Shown here one piece after another: positions 43,424-54,050 of a stretch of 64,000 bases of DNA. This DNA is from Tridacna crocea (lineage: Eukaryota; Mollusca; Bivalvia; Cardiida; Cardiidae). The position numbers and the translations under genes are program-made. The DNA lies in contig OX031061.1 of assembly GCA_943736015.1 (NCBI GenBank), positions 56,488,192 through 56,552,191 of the forward strand, given 5' to 3'. Under the pieces are notes generated by a model. That model was not told where the DNA came from, did no database searches, and saw only the letters and a program-made list of their open reading frames with translations. Numbering within the stretch: position 1 is the stretch's first letter; every line of letters begins with the position of its first letter.

Positions 43424-43652
43424 TTAACCCTTTCCCAAACAATCCCTGGTTTTTACGGATCTAGAATAGTAGCCTTTTGAAAACATTGTGGGAAAAGGAG
43501 AAAATGCTGGTTACCAGCATTTTCTCCTTTTCCCACAATGTTTTCTATCCCATCATAGACGGACTTCATCTTCTCAGCAAGAATTGACTTGTCGTCTGCA
43601 AATGCTTTCAATTTGGTCTAGTCCCAAAGTTTGTCGTTTGGGAAAGGGTTAA
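43424..43652 (+). mobile_element. Family A copy
   Basis: 229 bp with TTAA at both edges, intact hairpin. Confidence 0.9.
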
Positions 43653-43728
43653 AAAGATTGTGGGGAAAAAGTACATGCATACAATAGGAAATGTACAGCG
43701 AAATTTGCATTGTACTCTGTACAACGAT

Positions 43729-43950
43729 AAACTCTTCACCACAACACCCTGTCTTTCACGGTTCCTGAAGAGGAAAGCTTTTGCAACATTGTGAGAAATG
43801 GAAGAAATCCTGGTGACTCCTAATTCTCTTTTCCCACAATTGTTTCTACCCTAGATAAGCCAATTGCTATCATTTGAATAAAAGCTACTTTTTCGTTTGC
43901 AAATGCTTTCAATAAAGACCAATCTACAATTGTCCCTATGTTATAGAGGT
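43729..43950 (+). mobile_element. Family A, decayed
   Basis: CTTCACCACAACACCCTG, GGAAGAAATCCTGGTGACTC and TTCGTTTGCAAATGCTTTC preserve the order of an A element, but the hairpin is open. Confidence 0.5.
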
Positions 43951-43961
43951 AAGGATGTGAA

Positions 43962-44375
43962 ATTCGGGCTATTTGTCCATTAGCCATACTTAAAAACATT
44001 CTTGGTCTTATTTTCTAAGATTTTCTGAATTTGAAGGTAACACAACTTCTTATTGGCTGAATGATTTGGTTTACGTGTTAGGTGTTACTTTCAAATTTAG
44101 AATTTTCTGGAGAATAAGACATAGATAGTGTTAACCCATTACCACACAATCCCTACTTTTGACGACCCTGAAAAAGAAGCCCTGAGATAGAAGCCCTTAG
44201 AAAACATTGTGGGAAGAGGAGGAAATGCTGGTAACCAGCATTTTCTCCTTTTCCCACAATGTATTCTACCCTTCATTAAATTTCAAATTTTCAGTCACAA
44301 GCCTAACAGACAACCCTAAAATATTGTCGTTTGGTAATGACTTTAGAATGATTGTAGAATACGGACCCAGTTGTC
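43962..44375 (+). mobile_element. Family B split by an A element
   Basis: The B left part runs to AGAATAAGACATAGATAGTG at 44130. The remaining GAATGATTGTAGAATACGGACC follows the A copy. In intact B copies this place reads TTCTTAAGAATGG, so A used a TTAA inside B. Confidence 0.8.
44131..44345 (+). mobile_element. Family A nested in B
   Basis: Left TTAACCCATTACCACAC, right GGTAATGACTTTA. It also has a partial duplication of the left arm (CCTGAAAAAGAAG CCCTGAGATAGAAG). Confidence 0.85.
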
Positions 44376-44702
44376 ATAGTTACTACAATGGTAGCGTCTC
44401 CTGCACACGATGGCGACTATTTTTGTTTGTATGTGGTAGGAAACATTTTTCTTCTTCTTTTTTTTTTGTTTGTTTTGCTCATTCATGTGATACTATCAGG
44501 GCCATAGAATTATTTTGTAAATTGTATTTTATTTTGTAAATAAGCATTAAGATAATTAAAATGTTAAGTAATGCAGGGCTTTTTTTGTTAATGACTCAAA
44601 CACCGGTCCCATTTCATGCACCACTGGCTGTGTCTCATGATTTACGCATCAAAACACCTGAAAAGTTTTTTTGTTAAACCGAAAAGTATCTTGACATATA
44701 TA
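44376..44702. other. No feature recognised
   Basis: No gene. The frame 44207-44539 starts in the A element and is not credible. Confidence 0.3.
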
Positions 44703-45070
44703 AGATAGAGGATATTTGTTTTTTTTTTTTCGGTGAAAGATCGAAATTTATTTCATCGAGTGGACACCGTCGGTAATATTTTCACGAGTGGCTGCGCCAC
44801 TCGTGAAAATATTACCGATGGTGTTCACGAGATGAAATAAATTTCGATCTTTCACCGAAAAAAAAAATACCCAAACAAATGTTCTATTTATTTCATGCTT
44901 TTAACCCTTTCTGAGAGGAGCTTTATCAAAATCCAGTTCAATTCTTTTCCGTTATTTCCCGTAGCGTACCCCTCCCGCATAACAACGCATTACAATATTA
45001 CGTCAACCTCGAGAAATGGAAGGTAAATGACGTCATATTTCCATCTGGTTGTGAGGCAGGCGCAAACAGT
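44703..45070 (+). mobile_element. Family D, right-truncated
   Basis: TATAGAGGATATTTG, a perfect palindrome (GTAATATTTTCACGAGTGGC and complement) and the TATTTCCATCTGGTTGTGAG word. Cut at 45070 by the A remnant. Confidence 0.85.
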
Positions 45071-45168
45071 ATTTTCTGTTCTTTTTTTTCTCACATTGTT
45101 ATTCTCCCTTCCAAAAGCGATTTGTTTTCTGAGTCACTATCATTTTAATGCTTTCAAAAGCTATTTTT

Positions 45169-45610
45169 ATACCATGGACCCATCTGAATAGATCAGTAGT
45201 TAGCGTATCCGACTCGTGACCTGGTGCTTGCAAGTACGATAGCCGGTATAATGCAGAGAAATGACCCCCATTAAAAAATGACCCAGGGGTCATTTCTCGA
45301 CGTAGAGGAATGACCCATGGGTTCTTTTTCTACGTAAAAAAATCATCCGGGTCATTATTCTACGTCGAGAAATGACCCATGGGTCATCCCTCTAACTCGA
45401 GAAATGACCGTGGGTCATTTTGTAATGGGGGTCATTTCTCTGCATTACACCGGTTTAGTCTTTCCTGCGATTTATTGTCTCTCATTCCCAATACCTTTGA
45501 AAAAAGTCAATAAGTTAGAAAGAAAGCTGAGTCAGCACTGCTGTAGGTGCATTGACTGCCCTGATCTGATCTAAGCTGTTAAAACGGCGTTAAACTCCAA
45601 TACAAAGATA
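45169..45610 (+). mobile_element. tRNA-derived SINE, itself interrupted
   Basis: The head ATCAGTAGTTAGCGTATCCG with CTTGCAAGTACGATAGCC is tRNA-like. The tail TGTTAAAACGGCGTTAAACTCC matches the SINE at 11660. The middle is split by the palindrome at 45249-45447. Confidence 0.65.
45249..45447. mobile_element. 199 bp GGGTCATTT palindrome, family L
   Basis: TAATGCAGAGAAATGACCCC CATTA and its complement form the ends. Inside, AATGACCCATGGGTCATT-like palindromes recur about every 30-40 bp, each next to a CTACGT or CTCGAG word. CCGGT lies just outside both ends. Single copy here. Confidence 0.75.
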
Positions 45611-45699
45611 CACGATCAATTTGGACAAGTTTATATTATGTGATATGGTAATGGGTTAAATGTTTAATTTTGGTGTTGTTTTTTTTGGATTATAACAGT

Positions 45700-46200
45700 T
45701 CTCTTATTTGTGATGACTAACAGTTATAGAGTTATAGTTATGGAGCGGACTCGATTTGTGACGGAAAATAATGAAAGTGGAATAAATTGAACAATATGCA
45801 AGCCAGAGTTATGGTTCTTGTACATGACATTTTGTGTCATAGTGCTTTACAAATGTGTGAAATCTTATCGAAATACCATAAACAGTTCCTGAGTTATAAA
45901 GCGGACACGATTTGTGACGGAAAAGAATGAAAGGGAAATAACTCGAAACTATACCAGCCAGTTATGGTTCTTGTGCATGACGTTTCGTCTCATTTAATGG
46001 ATGAATGATTGAATGTTGTTTTATGGTGCATCGACAACTCTGGACATTTAGCAAGCATATCGTGTCATTGTGCTTTACAACTGTGTAAAGTTTCATTAAA
46101 ATGTCTAAAAAGGTTTTCGAGTTATAGGGCGGACACGATTTGTGACTGACAGACAGACTTAGGGGCAGACAGACGGACAGACAGACTATATTTATATCTT
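45700..46200. repeat. Degenerate tandem array, family S
   Basis: Units of about 150-180 bp: GAGTTATAG..GCGGAC.CGATTTGTGACG, AATAATGAAAG, AGTTATGGTTCTTG, GTGCTTTACAA.TGTGTAAA. Ends in GACAGACAGACTTAGGGGCA GACAGACGG. The CGGACACGATTTGTGAC unit occurs three times (about 45748, 45903, 46128). Confidence 0.75.
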
Positions 46201-46237
46201 CAAACATGGAGGAAATAAAGAGTAATCAATAATAATA

Positions 46238-46690
46238 ACCTAGGCAAAAACCACGTAAAGCCAGTTTCCCTTTTGAGTGCCCCGTAAACATCATTACACG
46301 TATTACACGTGCAACACAGCTTCTAAAATGGCGGCGTCGATAGATCACCAGACTGCGCGTTTATGCACCAAACTGCACGTTTTAGTGAGGTTAGTTTCCA
46401 GTGAAGTCAGTTTTCATTGAATTGGGGCACTCAGGAGGGAATCTCTATTTCGTCAGCATACTCGATTCCTGAGATTATAAAACAGGAAAATATCGCTTGA
46501 AGCCCTTTGAAAGGGTAAATCTTTGTAGTATGACATATTCATTGCACGGTCAGGTGGCAGGGGACTTGGAAGCTTGTTCACGGCTGTGTCGAATCATGTC
46601 GCTCCTCACCTTCGGCTCGGAGCGACATGATTCGCCACAGCCGTGAACAAGTTTGCAAGTCCCCTGCCACCTGACCGCAAAACTGATATT
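46238..46690 (+). mobile_element. Family E, left-truncated
   Basis: Begins inside the family at CAAAAACCACGTAAAGCCAG. It ends with the GGCAGGGGACTTGGAAGC hairpin and GACCGCAAAAC. Confidence 0.85.
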
Positions 46691-46899
46691 GTCTCCCGAC
46701 CCCGACGAGGGGAGACATAATCGAGAGTTTAACATACAGTTTACAGGTGGACTAAAAACAAAGGTCAAATTTATATGGTTAACCGTTTGTCTAGCATGAA
46801 CTTCATTGACTTTTCTTTCATTTGAGGTCCCGACATTTTCGATGTTATCTTTTCACTCGGCCTAATTGGATCTTAAATCCTTTAGTATACAGTCTCCAG

Positions 46900-47100
46900 T
46901 TTGAACTGCCCATAAAACAAAAGCTTTTGAATTGTAGGAAAAGGGAAAAAATGCTGGTTGCCAGCAATTTCTCCTTTTCCGACAATATTTTCCTAACATA
47001 TCAAAGGCATATACAATTATATGATACGAATTTAAAATGACGTCTGCAAATACTTTCAGTTTCGACTAGTCTTGAATTTTATCGTTTGGTAAAGAGTTGA
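46900..47100 (+). mobile_element. Family A copy, left edge lost
   Basis: GGGAAAAAATGCTGGTTGCC hairpin, then GACGTCTGCAAATAC and TCGTTTGGTAAAGAGTTGA. Confidence 0.7.
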
Positions 47101-47204
47101 CTCTTTGGGCGCCAAATGAAAGTACTCGACTTTGTAAACGTCTGAGAATACGTCTGAAAATATAGTCCAATGAAAATCGATATGGTTTGTGAGATTAGCT
47201 AACA

Positions 47205-47262
47205 GTAGTGTTGATCTAAGATCAGACTGCATGTTCTTTCTAGTTTATCTAATCTTTCCTAA
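47205..47262. repeat. Family F remnant
   Basis: GTGTTGATCTAAGATCAGAC TGCATGTTC; only the left arm is preserved. Confidence 0.35.
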
Positions 47263-47404
47263 TCGATCGAAAAGGTTCCCTTTTTTAAGGCACTAAAAAT
47301 TCGAACCTGACAAAGGAGCCTCATAAATTCAAACTAAAAAACAACAGATTTTATAAGGGCTAAACATGAAAATGCTGTTAAAGATTGTTCTTTGGTTACA
47401 ATGT

Positions 47405-47628
47405 TTAACCCTTTGTCCTTTAACGACCCTACTGATAGGCCTTTTAAAAACATTGTGGGAAAGGGAGAAAATGCTGGTAACCTGCATTTTCTCCTTTTCC
47501 CACAAAGTTTTCTACCCCATCAAACAAACATTGCTACGAAATTGCTATTGAAAATGCTATGAAATTATTGTCTGCAAATACTTTCAACTTGGGTAGGTGT
47601 AAAATTTTGCCGTGTAGTAACGGGTTAA
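47405..47628 (+). mobile_element. Family A copy
   Basis: 224 bp with TTAA at both edges. The hairpin has one mismatch in the loop (GGTAACCTGC). Confidence 0.87.
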
Positions 47629-47918
47629 AACCAAACAGACCTGGCAAAAAAGAACGCTTTAACCTTGTGCAAGGGCTAAAAACTCTGTCTGAGGTTGTTT
47701 TCGAAACCTAATATCCCACGAAGTTCTTTTATCAGTATAGTTTTGCGACAGTATTATGAACGTTTGAGCCATGCTCTGTGAATAGGGGACTAGATGTATC
47801 TACAAAAACTATCTCGTCATCTCAGTCCGCACAGCTGACACGGGTCAAAACTTTTCGTTCAGTTGGTTATAAGTCAAATTTGATTAGGCCTATATGGTGG
47901 GATGAATACCTTGGTTTA
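47629..47918. other. Family X debris, no gene
   Basis: GAGCCATGCTCTGTGAATAG and TCAGTCCGCACAGCTGACAC are reverse-oriented words of the old X repeat. Confidence 0.3.
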
Positions 47919-48736
47919 TTTCATGCTGTCCGGTAGGATATTGAGAAATAGCAGTAAAAAAAAATTTTCGACCGTTGTCTGCGCATGTCATATTCTTCGA
48001 AGATTCGACTGTCTTATATGACGCATCACTACTAGCCCCAAAAGCGGGCTGACTGTAATATTACGCTCTATAAAGTAGCAATGTAGATATTAGCTTTCAT
48101 CAATTCGTTTGAGGAGAAATGAGACCTGCTTTAGCTCCAGATTTCTCTAAACTGCTGATCATAGCTGAGTGAATTGCACCAGGTAGCGTTTTATTGAGTA
48201 AACAGTTATTTTAGTTTGGAATTCAAAGTAACGGTTGTCGCGTAGGAAAGTGGTTCGGTTCTGTATCCAGGATGCCCAAATCAGATAGATGAGTATTTGT
48301 AGAATGCCATCTAGCGGGAGATAATGATTTTTCGACATTCCACGGGTACGACCAGAGAAAATACCTATTTATATATTCTAGTTCCCTTGAAAAAATGCGC
48401 ATGACTCACAACCAGATGGTAATATGACATCACTTACCTTACATTTCTCGCGCTTGACGTAATATTGTAATGAGTTGCTATGCGGAAGGGGTACGCCACG
48501 GGAAATAACTGAAAACTGCACGGAATTTCGAAAAAGTTCCTCACAGCAAGGGTTAAAAGTTAAAACCATGAAATAATTAGAATATTTACTTTTTTGGTGA
48601 AAGATTGAAATTTATTTTATCTCGTGAACACCATCGGTAATATTTTCACTCGTGGCTGCGATATGTTCACTGTATGAAATAAATGTCGATCTTTCACAAA
48701 AAAAAAAAAAAACCCACAAATATCCTCTATATCCTG
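47919..48736 (-). mobile_element. Family D split by the hAT-like element
   Basis: The D part resumes after the insertion with ATTCCACGGGTACGACC, then ACATTTCTCGCGCTTGACG and a truncated palindrome (CGGTAATATTTTCACTCGTG). Uninterrupted D copies (53205, 60977) give the empty-site sequence. Confidence 0.85.
47973..48328 (-). mobile_element. Non-autonomous DNA element of 356 bp, hAT-like
   Basis: Reverse complement of 34257-34608. It is flanked by TTTTCGAC at 47965-47972 and again at 48329-48336, an exact 8 bp direct repeat that occurs once in uninterrupted D copies (TTTTTCGAT.TTACAC). An 8 bp duplication suits the hAT superfamily. Confidence 0.85.
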
Positions 48737-49194
48737 CATCATGGATATCATGGACCACCTTTTGCCAGAAATTGGTTCAAATGTTTTCTTTTGGGTATTA
48801 TTGCTTACTGCTTTACAGCAAAGAAAAGAAGAAAAAGGAATATATTTTACGATGACCTGTAAATCGTCAGTTGCACACTCATGAAGCAAATGCACCCAAT
48901 TCATACGAGCTGTGCTCTAATAAAAGTGTTAAATCCATCTTCGTGATTTATAAAAGATCTACCACGCAAATCATCGCTTGGTCACAGATCTATAGAAGTC
49001 ATTCTTTTGTCTAAGAATCGACTGAATCCTAAAGTAGAATGGGCCTTGGACATGCAGAAAATTTATCGCAGTCCACGCGGGCTGACCTATGTCGATGTTT
49101 TTAGCAATTGCATGAAACCCTATTTTTGACAGATCATGAATCCTATAGAATTTTGTGCGAAGGGTCAAGAATTGCACTTTTATCATGATATTAA
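48737..49194. repeat. Family X debris, no gene
   Basis: GAATGGGCCTTGGACATGCA, CACGCGGGCTGACCTATG and AGATCATGAATCC are diverged copies of words at 21930-22010. Confidence 0.3.
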
Positions 49195-49402
49195 ACTTTA
49201 TCCTACTAAATAATTAAAATTAAATTTTCAATTCGATATCAATTCGACATATATTGTTGTCGCAAAGTTATGTTTTGGGGCTTAATATACCCATATCGGA
49301 CGGTGTGGATTGAAGATCAGACTGCACGTTCTCTGCAGTCTGATCTTGATCTACACTGTCCGCAAAAGGTCAGCGAGTCGCGCTTAGAAGCCAAAAGGGT
49401 TA
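49195..49402 (+). repeat. Family F, long form with palindrome
   Basis: Left flank TTTATCCTACTAAATAATTA, stem GAAGATCAGACTGCACG / TGCAGTCTGATCTTGATC, tail AAAAGGTCAGCGAGTCGCGC. Colinear with 1268-1512. Confidence 0.7.
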
Positions 49403-49496
49403 ACAGTTGTTATGAATTGGAGCGGTGACTAGCCAATAGAGAAACTTTTTCCTTGCTCGACTCTTGTGCCTCGATGATGGATTTTTATTCACCCAT

Positions 49497-49898
49497 TACA
49501 AGACAAGACCATCATTTAATGACGCAGGGGAAGAATGGTTTTAAAAATATTGTTAAAAAGGGAGAAAATGCTATCTTTCATAAAGTTTCCCCCACTGCAG
49601 ATGGCACTATTGGCATCGGGGTCGTTGGAATAGTCAGTATTTTGTCTTTGTGGTTCTCCTACTGTGTACCTCGCTATACAAAACGACACTTTTGTTGACA
49701 TTTCCGAATTGAAAGCATATGCAGACGACAAAATAATTGATGGCACGAAGATGAATTTATCTTTGAAAGGGTCAAAAACATGTTTGGGAAAAAAGATAAA
49801 ATGCTGATTACCAGCATTTTTCTTCTTTTCTCATAATTCATTCGAAAGCCTTTTTCTCAGGGTCGTCAAAATTGGATATTATAAGGTAAAAGGTTTAA
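49497..49898. mobile_element. Two worn family A copies
   Basis: 49497-49690 retains GGGAGAAAATGCT but no second stem. 49680-49898 is in reverse orientation (AAAGCATATGCAGACGAC) with a hairpin AAAATGCTGATTACCAGCA and right TTAA at 49895. Confidence 0.6.
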
Positions 49899-50314
49899 CA
49901 AGAATGATAAAAGATAAAACAATTATAAGGTAGCTTTCCTAATCTTCATTTTCTTAATGAGTTCATCTAAAGTACTGAAACGGCATGGCGAAGGTTTTTT
50001 CATCATTGTTTTGTTTAATTACAAGTAAAGCGTGAACAAATCACCCCCCTTTGAAAGGTCGATCACTATCATAAATGATCGCTTAGACGGAGAATAATCG
50101 ACTTAATTCATATATGTCAATAACAGCTTTAAACTTGGTCAGATGTGAGGTAATTATGTCTTAAAGGCGTCGACACCCTTGCCTATATTTACAAAAGGTC
50201 GTAAATCTAACAAGAGCGGGAAAAGAAATTTTCGTTTTACGTTAAAAAAAATTGGAATGTATAGAAACCAGCAATCTGACATTAGTCTTCAGGGACTCGG
50301 CGACTGATATCCGG
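49899..50314. other. No feature recognised
   Basis: No gene or repeat I can support. Confidence 0.3.
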
Positions 50315-50392
50315 GTCCGTATGCACTAACCATTCTGCAAAAATAAAATCGAAATGATTAAGCCAATCAGAAGTTGCAATAATTTCAAATTT
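50315..50392 (+). mobile_element. Family B fragment
   Basis: GGGTCCGTATGCACTAACC start and AAGCCAATCAGAAGTTGC. Cut at 50392 where D begins. Confidence 0.55.
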
Positions 50393-50397
50393 ATATA

Positions 50398-50895
50398 TAT
50401 AGAGGATATTTGGGGTTTTTTTTTCGGTGAATGATGGAAATTAATTTTATCGAGTGGATACTATTGGTAATATTTTCACGAGTGGCTGCGCCACTCGTGA
50501 AAATATTACCGATGATGTTCACGAGATGAAATAAATTTCCTTCTTTCACCGAAAAAAAAACCAACAAATATTCAATTTAGTTCATGCTTTTAATCCTTTC
50601 TCGGGAGGAGCTTCATCAAAATCCAGTACAGTTCTTTTCCGTTATTCCCTATGGCGTACCCCTCCCGCATAGCAACGCATTACAATATTACGTCTAGCGC
50701 GAGAAATGTAAGGTGAATGACGTCATATTTCCATCTGGTTGCGATGCACGCCCAATCAACCTAGGCAACAAGAACATGAAAATCGATATTTTTACTGGTG
50801 GTACGAGTGTAAGATCGAAAACTATTTTCACTGCTATTCCTCGATATCCTACCGGAAAACATAAAATACATGTAACAAATGATATTCCATCAGTG
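50398..50895 (+). mobile_element. Family D element
   Basis: TATAGAGGATATTTGGGG, a perfect palindrome and GAATGACGTCATATTTCC. It extends to GATATTCCATCAGTGCTCGA, a distal end shared only with the copy at 62755. Confidence 0.88.
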
Positions 50896-51254
50896 CTCGA
50901 GAAAATACTATACAAAATATGCAGTCTGACCTCTCTGTCTATATCGTTCGTTTTACAGAGACATTTAGGAAAAGTTTTACAGAGACATTTAGGAAAATGC
51001 AAAATAACCGTTATATTTATCAGTCTGAAATTCATCTGAAAATATCTTCAGTAGTTTATTTCGCACCCTACCGGTCTAAGGATTAAAGCTGAACAATAAA
51101 TGAATGTGTAATCGAACATGAAAAACGTAACCAGATTTGACTGTGACTTGTGATGTGTAAAATGACTAATTGTTAGAAGCCATTGTGATGAAGGTTTTAA
51201 TTCGTTTTCACCGACTACCTTAAGTTTTCAATGAAAAGTTAAACAATTACTCAC
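50896..51254. other. Small direct duplication, no gene
   Basis: TTTTACAGAGACATTTAGGAAAA is present twice in a row (50952-50998). Nothing else recognised. Confidence 0.4.
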
Positions 51255-51325
51255 CTGTACCCATTCATATGCATATCCTTTATTACTACTTCGATATAGT
51301 CTGACAAGGGTTTAGGCAAGTTCAT
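51255..51325 (-). CDS. Possible coding exon, unknown product
   Basis: On the minus strand ATG at 51325 opens 23 codons (MNLPKPLSDYIEVVIKDMH...) and runs into TACAG|GTGAGT, a strong splice donor at 51254. Residue composition looks protein-like and the sequence matches no repeat family of the window. I do not recognise the protein. There is no good acceptor upstream, so it would have to be a first exon or use the weak CTTGTCAG inside. It could be chance. If real, it might belong with 57371-57427, but the phases were not shown to match. Confidence 0.25.
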
Positions 51326-51371
51326 TTCGGACTTTCAAGAATTATCTTACACTTCAGATAAGAAACCGATT

Positions 51372-51590
51372 TACCATTTCCAAAACAATTCCATGTTTTA
51401 ACCACATTTAGAAATAAGGAGAGAATTTTTGTAACCAGAACGTTTCCATTTTTCCCCGAAGTGTTTTCTGCCGTATATATATATATATATAGGACAGAAA
51501 TCATAATTTGAGCCGCATTTATCTGCTCGTTTGTAAATGTTTTCAATTTCGTTTAGTAAAAACTATTGCCATTCGGTGACGAGTTATAAA
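51372..51590 (+). mobile_element. Family A, decayed, with (TA)n
   Basis: AATAAGGAGAGAATTTTTGT AACCAGAACG and TCTGCCG keep the layout. A (TA)n run has expanded in the right arm. Confidence 0.5.
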
Positions 51591-51879
51591 AAGGTGGAAC
51601 GGAAGGGAGAGGGTCAGGAAAATATTACAGTATAACTGTAAACTTGAGAATGGTAAAGCAGATCTACTACAATTGATTGAAGGAAGTTAAAAATAAGAGA
51701 GAGAGAGAGAGAAAGATAAAAACCGGCGAAATTTTTTTTTGTCTTTATTTGAATATTCTCTCGCTTTAAAGTCAATCAACAAAACAAAAAACGCGCCCGG
51801 TTCGTTAGTTCTGTTTCATTTGTGCTAATCCACTGCAAGCTCTTAATTTTAACAATACACGGTATGAGACTGCTCCCGG
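51591..51879. other. No feature recognised
   Basis: A short (GA)n run at about 51697-51713; no gene. Confidence 0.35.
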
Positions 51880-52068
51880 TTGACAGCATTTGCAGACGAC
51901 ATACTAGTATTAGATACGGTTCATATGGCGAGTTTTCCTTGTAATCGGGTAGAAAATATTGCAGAAAAAGGAGAAAATGCCAGTTACCAATATTTTCTCC
52001 CTTTCCACTAATGTTTTTCAACAGTATTTTCCTCGGGATCGTAAAACTCGGGATTGTTGTTAAAGCTT
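51880..52068 (-). mobile_element. Family A copy, left edge lost
   Basis: AGCATTTGCAGACGACATAC, hairpin GAGAAAATGCCAGTTACC, right end CGGGATTGTTGTTAAAGC. Confidence 0.7.
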
Positions 52069-52317
52069 ATTATGTTTTAATCGTTAAATCCCTCAGATAT
52101 GATGAGTGATGGATTAATGGTGACTCAGTTTAATCAACTTTACAATCGATGATTCATAACCATGTAATATTCATAAAATAGATCACCTCTCTCTTTGATG
52201 TATCAATGAGAAATACGACTAGATCTAAACTGTGGAATGATGCATGGTTTATTACCTATGCATCATATCACATATTTTTTTCATGTCGAAACGAACGAAG
52301 CCACCTAAAGCATAATT

Positions 52318-52566
52318 GGCTTGCAACACGCAAAAAGGGTCATTCGGACATTTGCGTAAAGTGTCGTCTCGGATCAGCCTGCGCAGTCCGCGCAGGCTAA
52401 TCCGAGACGGCACTTTACGATTGCATTACATTTTGTGGTACAGTAGACTTGCGCAAAACAGAAAATTATATAAAAACGGAAAGTATCGTTTCGGATTAGC
52501 CTGATCCGAAACGAAAACAAAACTTTACGCAAATGTCCGAATGCCCGTTTTCGCGTGTTGCTGGCC
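52318..52566. mobile_element. Family C element
   Basis: TTGCAACACGCAAAAAGGG / TTTTCGCGTGTTGC ends. The first stem is perfect (CCTGCGCAGTCCGCGCAGG); the second has lost its centre (GGATTAGCCTGATCC). Confidence 0.85.
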
Positions 52567-52624
52567 AGTGACGACTTGCTTGGTAATATACGTCACGGAG
52601 ATGCCTTAAACACTATTACTATTC

Positions 52625-52853
52625 TTAACTCATTACCACACGAGAAAATTTTGGACTGGTCCAAATTGAAAGCATTTGCAGACGACAAAATAAAGGTGAC
52701 TGAAAAATAGAAATTTGTTCTGGAAAGGGTAGAAAACACTGTGGGAAAAGGAGAAAATGCTAGTTACCAGCATTTTCTCCTTTTCCCACAGTGTTTTCAA
52801 AAGGCTTCTTTCTCAGGGGCGTCAAAAATAGGGATTGAGTGGTAATGGGTTAA
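52625..52853 (-). mobile_element. Family A copy next to a B end
   Basis: 229 bp with TTAA at both edges. It is followed at once by CCTAAGAGTGGTTGGTGAAT ACGGGC, a B right end (to about 52890), so this insertion may also have hit a TTAA in a B element whose left part is gone. Confidence 0.9.
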
Positions 52854-52930
52854 ACCGTTCCTAAGAGTGGTTGGTGAATACGGGCACAGGTATTGATTAG
52901 CGCTTCTTTCACGAAACTCAAAAGTAAGTT

Positions 52931-53050
52931 TTAACTCTTTATCAAACGACAAAATATGGAGACTTTAACAAACTGAAATCATTTGCAGACGACAATTTGA
53001 ATGTTTCTCTTTATGGATTAGTGTAAAATTCGGTCGTCTGGTAAGGAAGC
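52931..53050 (-). mobile_element. Family A with internal deletion
   Basis: TTAACTCTTTATCAAACGAC and GCAGACGACAATTTGAATG are joined to a GTCGTCTGGTAAGG end; the hairpin is deleted. Confidence 0.5.
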
Positions 53051-53204
53051 AGCTGAGTGTATACCTAAATAGACCACACAGAACCTGCGGGTTGCTTCTG
53101 GGCTTGTACTGCTCCTAATGTCAGAGGGGGTGTTGGCAATATATTTGCAATGCTTTTTTATAACATAACCTCCCTTGTTTTCAGGATTATATACCCACCA
53201 CAAG

Positions 53205-53632
53205 TTTTATTTAATGCTTTCCGGTAGGATATCGAGAAATAGCAGTGAAAATATTTTTCGATATTACACCGGTACAACCAGTGAAAACACCGATTTTCAT
53301 GCTCTTGTTGCTCAGGTAAATTGCCCGTGCCTCACAAAAAGATGGAAATATGACGTCATTTTACCTTACATTTCTCGCGCTTGACGTAATATTGTAATGC
53401 GTTGCTTTGCGGAAGGGGTACGTCACGGGGAATAACGGAAAAGAACTGTACTGGCTTTTGATAAAGCTCCTCCCAGAAAGGGTTAAAAGCATGAAATAAA
53501 TAGAATATTTGTGAACACTATCGGTAATATTTTCACGCGTGGCTGCGCCACGCGTGAAAATATTAACGATGGTATTCACTCGATGAAATAAATTTCGATC
53601 TTTCAATGAAAAAAAAAAAATTCTATATATCT
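53205..53632 (-). mobile_element. Family D element
   Basis: TTTAATGCTTTCCGGTAGG, ATATTTTTCGATATTACACC (empty site for the hAT-like insertion), and the GTAATATTTTCACGCGTGGC palindrome. Confidence 0.87.
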
Positions 53633-53826
53633 TATACACGTTTGAAATCTTTATTGTATGACGTCATTTTGAAGTCCTTCCGTACATATTTTATAGAAAT
53701 TAACAGGTTAAATGGATATTACCGCGGTAAGACGAGGAACAGCATCTATATATTGTTTGCAAAATAATGTTATGCGAACAAAAAACACCCAATCTGACAT
53801 GAGTTCGCGTTTGAGATAAAATCTTA

Positions 53827-54050
53827 TTAACCCTTTCCCAAACGACAAACTTTTGGACTAGACGAATTTGAAAGCATTTGCAGACGACAAGTGAACTCTT
53901 GCTGAAAAGATGTTTTCAGTCTATGATAGGGTAGAAAACATTGTGTGAAAAGGAGAAAATGCTGGTTACCAGCATTTTCTCCTTTTCTCACAATGTTTTC
54001 AAAAGGCTACTATTTTAGACTATTCCAGGGATTGTTTGGGAAAGGGTTAG
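53827..54050 (-). mobile_element. Family A copy
   Basis: TTAACCCTTTCCCAAACGAC to TTTGGGAAAGGGTTAG: the inverted ends are 16 bp and almost perfect. Hairpin intact. Confidence 0.88.

Larger units (their letters stand above)
45072..45660 (+). mobile_element. Right half of an A element, split by a SINE
   Basis: 45072-45168 is an A right arm (CACATTGTTATTCTCCC, GAGTCACTATCATTTTAATG). Its end, CAATTTGGACAAG..TGGTAATGGGTTAA, appears only at 45612-45658, on the other side of the SINE. Confidence 0.6.
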
